The position numbers were made by a program, and so were the translations under genes. Positions 48,320-60,090 of a stretch of 64,000 nt of DNA are shown piece after piece. Every line of letters begins with the position of its first letter. Positions within the stretch are counted from its first letter, which is position 1. Below the pieces are notes generated by a model, which ran no database searches, was not told the origin of the DNA, and saw nothing but the letters and a program-made list of their open reading frames with translations. The DNA is from Oscheius dolichura (taxonomy: Eukaryota > Nematoda > Chromadorea > Rhabditida > Rhabditidae): contig OW051497.1 of NCBI GenBank assembly GCA_932521035.1, forward strand, positions 11,966,001 through 12,030,000, in the 5' to 3' direction.

Positions 48320-49633
48320 TTATTTGAGATCATCTTCGTCGTCGTCATCAGCCTTAGCAACACGCTTCTTGATCTTCAAGAGGATCTTCGTGTGCCAGTC
48401 ATCTAGACGACAGATTTTATCGTAGGCGCGGATAATCTCCGAAAATTCCTCCTCTTTTCCCTCTTCGACGGCAACGATTAGATCCTGAAAAGTAAGAGAA
48501 ATGAGACTCAAGAAATAAATCTTACTCTGATGAATTTGACTTCTCTCGAATCGGAAAGCGATGGAGACGCGTCTTCATAGCGTTTGAGCGCATTTTGGGC
48601 ATTCATCTAAAAGAGAACCTACGTTTGGCACCCAAGAGTATGTTTCTTACGCTATCTATGCACAGCTGACAAAGGAGAGCCATGAAGAAGTGATTCTTAG
48701 CATTATACTTGAGAGTAGGATGATCGGCTTCGAACATTGCGATCTCCTCGAAAGTCTTGATGGCTTGAGGATACATTTCCAGCTGAGCGGAGTACTAAAA
48801 ACAACTTTTATAAAATATAACACGTGAGTAATTTACCTTAGCAACCTGAACCAGGCACTTCGTAGCACTGCTCTTGGACTCTTCTCCTTTATAATAATCC
48901 GCGGCCTTTTGGTAATGCTTGATGCATTTATCCAAGTCGGGAAGGTCCTTCTCGTATCTGGAAAGAGAAAATAGAGGAAACAATGGGGAAATTGACAGTT
49001 CAGCAATGGTTGTGTGGTTCTTGGCAGCCATTGTGAATCTTCCCATGTCCGTGTAGATATCGCAGGTCTTTTGCAGACAGTTCACAGCCAACTGAAATGA
49101 TAAATACTAATCTTTTGGTATTTCTGAAAGAGGAGAGTAGATCCGCCTCTCCGTGGTTACTCGGATTGAATTTAATCAACTGAATCTCACGCTGAGACCC
49201 GCTTATCGAATAACAATTTTCCCCAATTCGGTAACTTCTTCAACCTTCTATAGGAAAGTAATAGTAAAAGAAAAGGATTGAAAAAAGATAAAGACAAACG
49301 ACTTACGGCAGTATCGACTTTTCTGTAGCAGTTGGCTGCCTCCGCGAAATGAGTAGCCATATCATGTTTGGCATCAGATTGAGCCCCGCTAAGTTCAGCG
49401 GCTTTTACAAAGGTGTCTCCAGCTTCCTTCCACTTTTGGGCCATCTTGAACAAGTTTCCTGCCTAAAATAGAGGAAAGTCAGACATTTGAACGGAGCGCA
49501 CCTGAATGAACAGAGAATTTGCTTCATCTGCCGCATTTCCTCCGAACAGCTTCCCGAGAAACCCACCGCCGCCCTTGCATTTCTTCTCAGCTTCCAGCAG
49601 TTTTTGGCGTGCTTTAGCTTCGTTGTCTGCCAT
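48320..49633 (-). CDS. NAPA: Alpha-SNAP (soluble NSF attachment protein)
   Basis: Binds assembled SNARE complexes and recruits and activates NSF for their disassembly in membrane fusion. Seven exons: 49502-49633, 49307-49462, 48997-49091, 48837-48957, 48651-48794, 48526-48606 and 48320-48484 (297 residues, family length about 295). The start [18 protein letters not shown] is followed by FFSGLFGG-like [10 protein letters not shown], the hydrophobic membrane loop. TPR-like helices follow: [54 protein letters not shown] and [14 protein letters not shown]. The end is [20 protein letters not shown] and a DDDDEDDLK tail with the penultimate Leu needed to stimulate NSF. Complete, with no anomalies. 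Confidence 0.97.
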
Positions 49634-50258
49634 CTGGAACAAAGAAATCTGAGACTTATTCATTTTAGAGCTGTGGAGTAGCTCTATTATGTTAATTAAA
49701 GAGAGATGTGGTGGAAGTAAGGACTATTCTAGTTTATTGTTCTGGATTGCAGGTGTGAAATGCCGCATGAAAACGCTGAGGAGCCAGGATGCATGAATCG
49801 ATAGAATCCGGCGCCGAATAGACTTGCCGTCTATTGACCACCACACTGGATGCGTAAAGCAAGAAGAGCTCAAGCGAATCGAAAGTGAGCACTGAGATAA
49901 TTAGAAGAAGAAGTAATGAACACCATTTTCAGACCAAAGTAGTCGTTTCCATCGGGCATGGTAGGTAAAAGGCTCGGGAGCACTATTTACAGGCCAAGGG
50001 TAACATATCCTCTCTATGCGAATTGTTTTACAAATAAAAAGGAAGTTGTAAATTAAAATTTGAAAATGAATAATAAAACATGGTATGACAAGTTTAAAAA
50101 ACATAGATAATCCTCATATGACCAGCTGATAATACCATTAGATGCATGCTGCATCCATTGGGTTAAACAGCGGGCAGGAATAGCTCCATTCAAACTTTTA
50201 CACTTTACCCTTTTTATATTTTCCCTTTTTTCTTTTATTTTTTGACCTTTTCAGCAGA
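49634..50258. other. Divergent promoter region (alpha-SNAP / TMEM186)
   Basis: About 625 bp between divergent genes, so it should hold both promoters. The + gene ATG at 50259 follows a TTTTCAG acceptor at 50249-50255, suggesting a leader exon or spliced leader. No other gene seen. Confidence 0.5.
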
Positions 50259-51245
50259 ATGGTCCTGCTTCCAGCTGGAGCGATGCTTGGCAAAGCTCTT
50301 TTTGATAAGATGTCCCGAAACGGGACACAGCAAATCGTCAGGAGTTCAAGAGTTATGTCAAATTTAGCGGCGAAAGACAATTGGAAGCCGAGACCCAGGA
50401 CAAGAGCAGCTAATCCTTTTTCTAAAGATGAGGTAAAGAAAATATCAATCTATTTTTTATTCGTGTTATTTTTATAGGTTCTAAATCGACTAGGCGGAAC
50501 TGGTGTTAGAAGGTTATCCACTAAACAACCAGCGGAAGATTCCCCCCAAAATATTGCTGATTGGTAAACCTGTTTAGAAAATGATACTAGTCGTTGATTT
50601 TCAGGGTTGCTGTATACAGATACCCAGGAATTCGATACTGTCAACTATTAGCACGAGCAAAATTTATCCAAACACTAGTCAGCGTTACATATCTGCCCTA
50701 TTCTTCCTATGAATACTACGTGGGCGCATCTAACTCAACGTGGTACTACACAACCGCCGCTTTAGCATTAGTTGCTCCAATTGTTCTAGCCGTTTTCAGT
50801 AGGTTGGTTCTGTTTCCATATATTTATTGGATATCGTAACTTTGCAGGTATATCAATAGATTGGTGGGAGTTATATCGATAAGCGAGGATAATGAATGGA
50901 TTAGGATTGGATATCTAACTTTTTGGGGAAGGCGGAAAAATAAGTGCGCTCTTTTTCAACCAGAATTCATATCTCCTTGGAGAAATTAAACCATTTTTTT
51001 AGATTTATTAAAATCGAAGAACTCATGCCTTTAACTGAAACGGGTGTGAATGAAAATGACCGATTAGTAAAACTTGGCTGGTACTCCGAAGGGTGAGTTG
51101 CTTTATTCCTTATGTTTTTATCACTACTTTCAGAGGCAACTTCGTTTTTCTACCTACTGCTAAATGTGAAATACTTGACCAAGAACGTGCCGAAATAATA
51201 TTCGGCGATACAAAAGTTTTCGACAGTAAACGGAAAGCAGAATAA
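50259..51245 (+). CDS. TMEM186: TMEM186-like mitochondrial complex I assembly protein
   Basis: TMEM186 is an inner-membrane component of the MCIA complex that assembles complex I. Six exons: 50259-50432, 50478-50563, 50605-50802, 50848-50943, 51003-51092 and 51134-51245 (251 residues). The N-terminus is basic and could be a mitochondrial presequence. YRYPGIRYCQLLARAKFIQT precedes membrane segments LVSVTYLPYSS and TAALALVAPIVLAVFSRYI. The family hallmark follows: NRLVGVISISE, GYLTFWGRRKNK (LTFWGRR in vertebrates), LMPLTETG and GGNFVFLPT. The last exon is charged. Assignment rests on the LTFWGRR/PLTETG order. Confidence 0.88.
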
Positions 51246-52388
51246 CCATACTCGTAGAAATCGCTCTGTGATCTCAGTATTGCTCAATTATAGGATGCTT
51301 CCCTTACCCACGCTGTCGTGTGATGGTCTAATTATAAAGACGTTCTAAGCAGTTTTGCTTTCTCCAGACCATCCCACGTGCATGCCATATCCGCTTCCTA
51401 TGTGGGGGAAATTCACGTAGACGGCGCACGCGACCTTTGACTCACAGTATGCTGATTCATTCAAAGAGAAGACATATAAAAAAGTGAAAAAAGGGGTAGT
51501 TGGAGTCATCAACACCTTTGACTATTGCTAACAAAGAGAACACCTGAGAAAAAACATCTTTAGTCCGAGTTTTTAGATACATCATTTCCCACGGCTTGCA
51601 GCAGCAGACCGTCAGGGATGGATAATTCCAGCTAGCTGAAACATTCCTTCTAAATAACACCTGTGCCTCTTCCTTGAAACACAAGTTTTGAAGATGCCGT
51701 GTCTCTCCGGCTCATGAATAATCTGACACCGTTGGCATGAGGTCCGGATGTTATCATGCCATCGACGACCGGAACTTGCAATATCTGTTCATTTGCTTCG
51801 GCAGGCTCCCCAAAGTGCCTCTCTTTTCAAAATCTTATAAAAATCCCAAGGATTCTCCTGTGTTCAATGTCTTAAAGATAGGGAAAGCCTTATCCTAGCT
51901 ATAGAATCTAGGAACCACAACCATTTTTGAGATTTACAGTTTACTAGGCTTGTTAACTCTTCTGCACCTTTTTGACACGCAACGAAACTGAACAACAGTT
52001 AGAGACTGCGGCTTTTAAAAACATTCCTACCCTTTGACGAAAGCGAATTTCCAGACATTTTAAGAAATTGCTTAGGATTCAGTGAACGGCATGCTCCTGT
52101 CCTTTCTAATCATTGAAAACCCCTAGAAACCTAATTAAACCCCTATTTGAAGCAACAATTAGGACCGGGGATGTTAGGGGAAATCAGTGGAAGGCGGAAG
52201 AAGCAGCCCCTCCATATTCCTGGAGAACATCGCGTTTCCATCAGAAATTCCCCCTCATAATCAATGTTGTCTACTAACCGACAGCATATTCTTCATCCCA
52301 GTCTGTTTATTGGGACTTCTTTATGACTGCTCCTTTTATCCTTTCCTTCTTTATTTAACTAAAGTATCAGTCAGACTACAATGCGACG
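51246..52388. other. Intergenic, no gene seen
   Basis: Spacer between TMEM186 and the exchanger gene, presumably with the exchanger promoter. A short AT-rich repeat-poor region; open frames of 72-75 codons have no support. Confidence 0.4.
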
Positions 52389-55110
52389 ATGAGGTGGTCT
52401 CCTGAAATTGCCTCCCAAAGGAGGAAGCTACTCCGGGACCTGTTGCTCCCTTTCTCAATTCTATTGTTTTTAACAGGAATCGGTTTGTTTGTTATTGCCG
52501 CGGCGATAGATACAGGTAGCGAGGAGTACTGAGACTAAGCTACGGGTCTTTAGAAGCCGCTGCTCGAAATGGCAGGGCCAAACGCTCTTCTCATTTTGAC
52601 GACGAGTGTGATGAAGTCAAGCCCATAGGTTTGTCATTCTTAAAACTGAAAAAGAAATCTTGTAGCTGGTTCCAACGTGTCATCCGATCAATTTCCTCAA
52701 GATTTTTTCACTTTGGACCAGCGTAGAAAAGGCGCAGTTCTTTTTCATCTAGCTGGACTGGTCTATATGTTTGTTGCCCTTGCAGTAGTTTGTGACGAGT
52801 TCTTTGTGCCCAGTTTGTCTGTCTTAACAGACGTGGTAAGTCTGGAACCCTTATCTTATTCTAAATGTGCTAAGTTATCCATTTCGGAAGATGTAGCAGG
52901 AGCCACCTTTATGGCTGCCGGAGGATCTGCTCCTGAATTTTTTACTTCCGTCTTTGGAGTTTTCATTGCGCAGAATAACGTTGGTATCGGTACAATTGTC
53001 GGTAAGTAGAGACTCCTATTTTAAGTGTGGCATGTAAATAGGAAGTGCCACCTTCAATATCCTATGTGTTTTGGCTTTCTGTACCCTGTTTTCGAGGGAA
53101 GTCTTGCACCTGACCTGGTGGCCTCTCTTTCGGTTTGCTCCTCCTATCCACTAATCATTAGGAACCTTTTAGGGATATGTTTTTCTACATTTTTGCTCTA
53201 CTATTCCTTGTTTTGTTCTTCGCCGACGAGACCATCAGTTGGAATGAAGCTCTCACCATGCTGCTTATTTATGTTCTATATGGAATATTCATGAAATACA
53301 ACGCACAACTTGAATCAGGGGTGAAGAGGCTTTTGGGTGTCATTCCCTCCGCTGTCCAACCCCAGGTATGAAGAGAGAAATTGGAAATATATGCCGTTTT
53401 TGAAGGCAGTAAGTCCAAGGACTGAAGCAAAATGGAGTGAGGGAAATCACAGCGGGCAGAGAAGGTCTCATCCGATGATTCATGGCGGTGGGGCTCAGCT
53501 TCGCGCTGGTTTGGCTCATATGGCTATTGGCAGTGACGATGAGTCCGGTACCGATATAGATTTCCAAGAGAGCGGATACGGTTCAGACATGGAGAGTAGC
53601 ACTATACCTACTCGAACTATACATGTTCGGCCGGCGGAGGAGAATGGCCATTTGAATACACGTATACCCTCTCTATTATTGTCTAAAGCAGCGTTTTCAG
53701 GAAACACAGTTCCGACTATTAGTGAAAATGTTGACGCAAAGCAAAAGAAATGTATGGCTCCTGTTGAAATCCGAGCTAATGGAAACTCAGCCCCGTCGAA
53801 TGGAATAACCGTCAATGGATATGCCCCTCAGGTAGGGCCTGATTAGTTAATGCGCCTAAGCACCCATAACATTATCACCGATAAATGATTGCCGCGTCAA
53901 CGGATGCCACCCACAAGAGGAGGAACTGACGCCCAAAACCCTACAAGATCAATCAATTGGTTTCAGGAGAACGGCAAGAAGAACGGAACTACTGTACAGA
54001 TTACCATACCTCCTCTGGCCATTGACACGGTAGAACAAAACCAGCCTAGTGTAGCCTAATTATTCAGCTCTCAACGTCATCCAACGAGGAGCAGCCATTG
54101 GACTTATCGTGGCCTGAAACGACCACTAAACGTTTTATCTTTTTACTACTTGCTCCAATAACCTTTCCACTGGCTTGCACACTTCCTGATGTGAGAAAAA
54201 CGGTATGGAGCTCTTTCTACTGCTTGATGTGAGGGTTTATAGTGGTTGAAGAAATGGTTTGCTGTCACCTTCTTGGGGTCTATTGTCTGGATCGCCTTCT
54301 ACTCATATTTAATGGTCTGGTGGGCTAATACCATCGGAGAAACCTTTGCCATCCCCACCGAGGTGCCAAGATAACGAACAGGAAAAAAACGACTGTTCCA
54401 GATTATGGGTCTTACTATTCTCGCAGCAGGAACGAGCATTCCCGACCTGATAACAAGTGTCATAGTTGCCAGGAAAGGGTTGGGAGACATGGCCGTGTCC
54501 AGTTCGATTGGGAGCAATCTGTTCGATATCTGCATCGGGTAAGGAGATGCTGCTCATTGTAGCCATATCATGTCATCTTGTGTGAAAAAGAACAATACAC
54601 CGGGGAGGCATTTGCCTGATAAAGCGTCTTTGTGATATGTGTTCGTGTCCGAAGAGATGACACTATCAAGGGGGGATTTTTTTTAAGAACATGTCGGATT
54701 ATAACACGATGTGAACCTGTAAATAGACAGAGGGCATTATTTCAAAAGAGATTAAAGATCAGGATTAGTAAGAGATTTTTAGACTGCCCGTACCTTGGCT
54801 AATGTGGTTTTTGGGTCAACTTTTCCGTAGTCATACTGGTAATTTCCCAACAGGTGTAGTTTCCATTAATTAAAAAATAAAGGAATATTGTTCAGTCTCT
54901 GTTGTGTCCAATGGACTCATCTGCAGTGTGGGTCTTCTTTTCCTCATGCTGATACTTCTCGTTGTCTGTATCGCGGCCTCCCACTGGAAGATGGACAAGT
55001 TCTTTGGTCTAGCCATGATCGTCTCCTATGTTCTATTTTGTGTAGCTAGTATTTTCCTGGAAACAGGAGCAATAACATGCCCGTTAAAGATAGCCGGTGG
55101 CAGTTGTTGA
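52389..55110 (+). CDS. K+-dependent Na+/Ca2+ exchanger (SLC24/NCKX)
   Basis: Plasma-membrane antiporter expelling Ca2+ plus K+ in exchange for Na+. Thirteen exons: 52389-52515, 52554-52628, 52666-52835, 52875-53001, 53042-53132, 53173-53365, 53406-53831, 53967-54029, 54068-54202, 54243-54362, 54402-54538, 54783-54826 and 54896-55110 (640 residues). An N-terminal hydrophobic segment precedes [20 protein letters not shown] and [15 protein letters not shown]. The alpha-1 repeat is [20 protein letters not shown]...[14 protein letters not shown]; the alpha-2 repeat is [20 protein letters not shown]...[19 protein letters not shown]. Between them lies a long polar loop (exon 7, 142 residues), poorly conserved as usual. 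The acidic residues of GSAPE and SIPD are intact. SLC24A1-5 subtype not assigned. Confidence 0.97.
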
Positions 55111-55953
55111 ATATGTCAATTGTCTGTTGGCAATAAAATAAAGGTTATGAAATCAAACTTCCGGCCTAAATAAGTTTAATCTGTGATTGGGAAGAAGAAC
55201 TGATTCTGAAGTGTGATTATTAGATAAGAATGACAATATTTTGTGGTTTGTTGTACGACCTCCCCCATTCAAAACACTACTAGTCTGTGGAAGGACTTAT
55301 GGAATAAGTTGTAAAGTCAACGTTAGCAGAGACCTATTCGGGCAAAAGTGAATGGCATGATGATAAATAATCAAAACAAGAGTCAATCCAAAACAAGATA
55401 AGATTACTCGACATACAGTATGTGACGATAATCTCCCATGGATTTTAAGATGACCCGGCCTCAGCCGACGACGCTATCTGGAGATAGATAAGACCTCCCG
55501 CCAAACAGCTCTTGGTATCACTGTTCTACGTCGCTCACGAGGCGACGCGCTCCAGACGCCAATCATGAAGATCGACACCAGAGTGGGTTCCCACCTGACA
55601 TACTATTTATAGATACCTTTACTATACCACATACTCTAATGTAGAGAAAAATCACCTTTGTACTGCAAAACAAACCATAACAGAAGCTAGTTTTGGTGAT
55701 TGATTAGCTGCTGTGCCGGTATATGGTAAACATGTACTTATTCTGCAATGCATTTCTTTTCGCTCGCAAGTAAATGGCTAAAACATTGTCCTGCAAAAGT
55801 AAGAACGCTTCTTTAATTATAGAAAGTTAGAATAAAATGTTTTTAGCATAGGAAAGGCTAGAAAGAGCTACCCGTCAGCCAAATAACTTCCCAAAGAATG
55901 GGATAAACATTGGCCATATCAACAAATAGCTAGTATACCACCTCTGTTTTCAG
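55111..55953. other. Intergenic / 5' region of OATP gene
   Basis: AATAAAATAAAGG at about 55130 is the probable poly(A) signal of the exchanger gene. The first OATP coding exon with its ATG should lie in or before this stretch. ATG at 55773 (MAKTLSCK then GTAAGA) is a candidate, but its phase does not match the next exon. Confidence 0.45.
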
Positions 55954-58900
55954 ATAAAGCTGTTCTTCGTCGTCTTTGGAACTGTCTACTTCCTGGAGTC
56001 CATTGGCGGCTTCTACATGACAACGTAAGTGTCCACTTCTCTTCTCAAAACAGAAGGATTTTTGATAAGGGCCGGGAGAAATGTGCTATTTTGTAGTACG
56101 CAAATATAATAGACTTTGGTCTGACTATTTAAATTTTAGTTAAAAAATATTTTAATATTGATTTCCAGAGCTATTGTATATATTGAAAAGCAGTTCCAAA
56201 TCCCCTCCAGGCTTAGTGGTACAATGGTCTCAGCAGGAGATTTCGCCTATATTCCTATGGTTATTTTCACTAGTTATTTTGGAGGGAAGGGAAACAGAGC
56301 CCGGTGGATAGGAGGAGGCTGTATCCTCATTGCTATTGCCAATATTCTCATATCGTCTTCTAATTTCCTGTTCCCGGTAGAGGAGTTCCACGTCAACAGT
56401 AGTTACATCAAGAATTCCCTGGCCTATGAAGTTAACAGGTAGCTTGTGATCTTGAACAATGAAAACGATGCTTTCAGCTTTGTCCGCAATAAGACCTATT
56501 CCAATGAAGCTGATGCTTGGCTAAATGACACGCTTTACCAACTGAAAGCGGAAAAGGAATTTAATGAGGACACCTCTCTCTTCGCTGTGAGGCCTTTCAA
56601 AGTTCTTTTAATTGTTCTCTGTAGGATGGAAATGAAACCAAAGACATTCGCTTTATTCAATACCAAGCATACTGTTTCAGCCATAAGAAATCCGAAATGT
56701 GTGCCAAAATGGAGGTAAGAGAGTTCCCCAATGCTCAGTACATATGTTGTTTAGAAAAAGTTCGCTGAAAAGCACGAGACTACCCCTGAAGACGTGTCGA
56801 TAGTGAGAGTCCTCACCTCCCTTCCTTACTCCTTCTGTCATTCCATTGTCAACAAGCTTCGACTCGACGTAAGCTTGCCATTTGCATTACAAACGGGGAT
56901 ATCTATTTTAGCACAAGATTGACGAATGTGCTCAAGAAAAAGCCGGTAATGGGCCCTTCTATATGATCTTCGGGGGACTGCTGGTTCTCGGAGTGGGAAG
57001 AACAATGCCTTTCTCACTAGGACTACCCTTGATGGATGATAATGTGAAGAAAGCAAATTTACCCGTCTATTTTGGTACAGGGTCTATAAATTGAAATCAG
57101 AATTGTTCCAGCCTTTATGTTCTTTGTCCGAATCCTAGGTCCAGTCATTGGTCTACTTGTTGGGAGTAAACTTAACACCGTCTACGTCAACTTCAACCGT
57201 AATAAAATCATACTTCATTCCATTTTAATTTCCTTTTCAGCGCCCCAAGGTTTAACAGTAGTAGACCCGATGTGGATCGGCTGCTGGTGGCTGGGATTCC
57301 TCATCTTTGGAATAGTTCTCTTCTTCCCGGCTGTCGCCCTCGCCATGTTCCCTACTGACAACTTAGAAGAGGAAGAGGAGGAGGCCGTTGCGCTCAATGG
57401 CAAGGACGAAAAGGGAGAGCTTTTAAAAATGTTGGTTTTTCCTTCGCACCCCCTTTTGACGTTGCTTAGCGGAACTACGTGCAGACAATGGAAAATTCAT
57501 GTTTTCCAGCCAAAACAAAAAGAATGATTTCAGCGAAGAGCCTCCCAAGCCGAGGAAGAGATTGCATTTGCGAGACAAACATATCAAGAACGATGAGCAT
57601 AAAGACTTTTGGGAGAAGCTGAGCGGTACGCCAGCCGACAATATCTCACACAAAGAGACATACTTTCAGAGTTTGGTGACATCGTGAAGACTCTGTTCAA
57701 AAACAAAATATTTGTAGGATGTATGCTGGGCAGAATTGTTGACGTGCTCGCCTTTAAAGGGTAAGCGGATGTTATAGCGACTATATACCATCACCTTTCA
57801 GATTCTTTGTATTCATGGGGAAATATTTGGAACTGGAATTTGGAGTACCACAGTACAGGATCCAAAAGTATCTCGGTATTTCTATAAGTTATCCAATTGA
57901 GTAAAACTTCCAGCTGGAACGGGTGTTGTCGGTTTTGCTATCGGTGTGATGTCCGGATCACTGGCCATGAAGAAATTGAAACTCCAGGGAAGAAAGGCTG
58001 CCGCGTGGGTAGCCATGGCCTCTCTACTCGCAGCAATCACTACTTTTATAAACGGAAGTGTCGGATGCAAGTCCGTCATCGGAAACATCGGAGACCAGGT
58101 AAAATTTCTACCCTCGTGCTGCCAAGAGTTCAACCGGGTGTTCTCAAGTGAACAATCGGACCGCCGTCTAATTCCCCTTGGTAAAAATGTGATGGATGTA
58201 GGGTAGCTAATTTTCCGTGAATCTACGAAAGCCTTTTTGCAATTGGCCCATCCGGAAGATTGAATACTTTGATAAACAACAAACGAAACTTTCAAAATTC
58301 CCTTGACACTGATTTATTTCAGGCTCGTGAGAATAACTTCACTTTCGTCTCTTGTCGACCGGATTGCTTCTGTGGGGATGCTCCCCTTTACCCCGTCTGT
58401 AATAGTAGAGGAGATGTCTTCTACTCCCCCTGCCATGCTGGTTGCCCTCTAGCTGGAGCGAATTTCACAATTTACCAGGTATAATATAGAAATCCGAAGG
58501 AAAACAACATATTTTCAGGACCAGAAGGAAGCGAAGCAGACAAATCTGGTATTCACGGAGTGTGAATGCGCGGGAACAGAAGACCTCGAAGTCAGCCGCT
58601 CTTTCTGCGAAGTCGGCCATTGTGAAGACCAGTTCAAGATATTCTTCGCAGTGCAAGCTATTGGGGCAATGGTTGGGGGGATGGCCGTCGTGCCGGGAAT
58701 GATGATTATCTTGAGAGCAGTGAAACCAGAACACAGGAGTATTTCTCTCGGATTCAATGGATTCCTCGTCAGTTTATTTGGTAAAAGAGCCGGTTGTATG
58801 ATTGATTGTTTACGTATTTAGCTACTTTGCCTTCTCCTATCTTTTGGGGAAAGATATTCGATAGCAGTTGTCTCATGTGGCAAACAGTGTGTGGTCAACG

Positions 58901-59128
58901 AGGGGCCTGCCCTATCTACGACACGGACGACCTCCGCGTAAAGTGAGAATCAGACCGCCAACGGATAATACTGAAATATTCAGGCTGTTTATGATCTACG
59001 GATCAATGAGAGTCTTCTCCCTCCTATCGGACATTTGGACATGGGTCTGGGCTAAGGATCTGAAATTGACGGAAGAAGAAGAACCGGCGGATGAGGTGAA
59101 GGAGCCAGAGGCCAAGCTAGCGCTGTGA
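55954..59128 (+). CDS. Organic anion transporter polypeptide (OATP/SLCO), 5' exon not found
   Basis: Twelve-helix transporter for amphipathic anions, hormones and xenobiotics. Sixteen exons join in frame: 55954-56024, 56169-56438, 56478-56586, 56625-56714, 56755-56868, 56912-57074, 57112-57198, 57241-57430, 57510-57625, 57670-57760, 57802-57875, 57914-58098, 58323-58478, 58519-58780, 58822-58942 and 58984-59128. They give 747 residues plus a missing start. Hallmarks are KLFFVVFGTVYFLES (TM1), GRTMPFSLGLPLMDDNVKKA, the OATP signature DPMWIGCWWLGFL (standing for D-x-RW-(I,V)-GAWWxG-(F,G)-L) and the cysteine-rich Kazal-like extracellular loop (SCRPDCFCGD, YPVCNSRGDVFYSPCHAGC, CECAG). Later come GGMAVVPGMMIILRAVKPE, IFWGKIFDSSCLMW and GACPIYDTDDLR. 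Insect/nematode OATP of unassigned subfamily. Confidence 0.95.
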
Positions 59129-59200
59129 TCTCACAAAGATGAATGTTTATTTAATATCTCAACTGTCTTGTTTGTTGAGAATGTATAAAGAGAAGGGTTT

Positions 59201-59429
59201 CTAGTTGGATGAACGTTTCTTCCAGTAGTGGCGATCAAGTTGTCTCAAAAATGATCGTGGTCCATAGTTATATTGTGGAAAATCAGGCGTTGCCTCCCTA
59301 AAACAGTTAACTGCCTACAACCGGAATGTCTTACCTGGAACTATCGTCCATGACTGAGAAAACCCGTTGAGCTTCAGAGAAGGAGACAACTAGAGCTAGC
59401 ACCAAGAGGACCACTATGAGAGCTCGCAT
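59201..59429 (-). CDS. Tiny secreted precursor, possibly neuropeptide-like
   Basis: Two exons, 59335-59429 and 59201-59297, join (AG|G) to 63 residues. The start MRALIVVLLVLALVVSFSEA is a strong signal peptide. The mature part has QRVFSVMDDSSREATPDFPQ, then YNYGPRSFLRQLDRHYWKKR and SSN-stop. The KKR near the end is a classical prohormone cleavage site, and single Arg sites lie upstream, so a C-terminal peptide ending RHYW could be released. There are no cysteines. The splice signals (GTAAGA, CTGTTTTAG) are good. It is convergent with the OATP gene, 72 bp away. Function is inference; the alternative is a small secreted structural or antimicrobial peptide. Confidence 0.65.
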
Positions 59430-60090
59430 TGCAAGTGAATGTTCGGCTCCTCCCCTAAGGGCTTGGCCCACCCCAAGCGTAAATTTTTTATCATAAGCAT
59501 GATCTGGGAGTTCATTGTGGACAACGGCTATTTTTGCATCACCAAGACATTGGGAAATTCTCGAACCAAGGATGATAAATCGGCAGAAATCACACAGTTA
59601 TTGAATTGTTTACATATGTTTTCTGAGGTTTGCTGGGGTCGAGGAGCACCCAAAGGGCAGAAGGTCAACATGTGCGAGGCCAACCAGTTTGACGAGCCTC
59701 GCCCGCATCACACGTTACACATCGCAATGAGCCAGCCAGCATGAGAATCAATAGGTTCTAATTGTTAGGATAATCTCTACCTCGCTTTCGTTCTTTTTAA
59801 CCGTCAAAATGCCCTTTTTTCTTATCTAATCGGTGGCACCTTGAGTTCTATTCGGTACATATACTCGTTTCCGACCCAGTACTTTAAAATATTAGAGATT
59901 TCTGTGAACGTTCTGAGCTGTTGGACTTTCCCAATCTGCAGACTTGCCCCAATCGAACCCCGGTCATAAATAGGGCAGAAAATGATAACCTCACGTAATT
60001 TAAGGCTCTCTGCCTGTTGACACAATGGTGCCCATTCTTTTCTTTTCCAATTCTTCCTAGTTTCACCAAAATTACAGTTTTTAGACCGTC
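59430..60090. other. Divergent promoter region upstream of P450
   Basis: Separates the tiny - strand secreted gene from the + strand P450 gene. The P450 ATG (60091) follows a TTTTTAG site, suggesting a short leader. An open frame at 59439-59744 (+) has no support. Confidence 0.45.
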
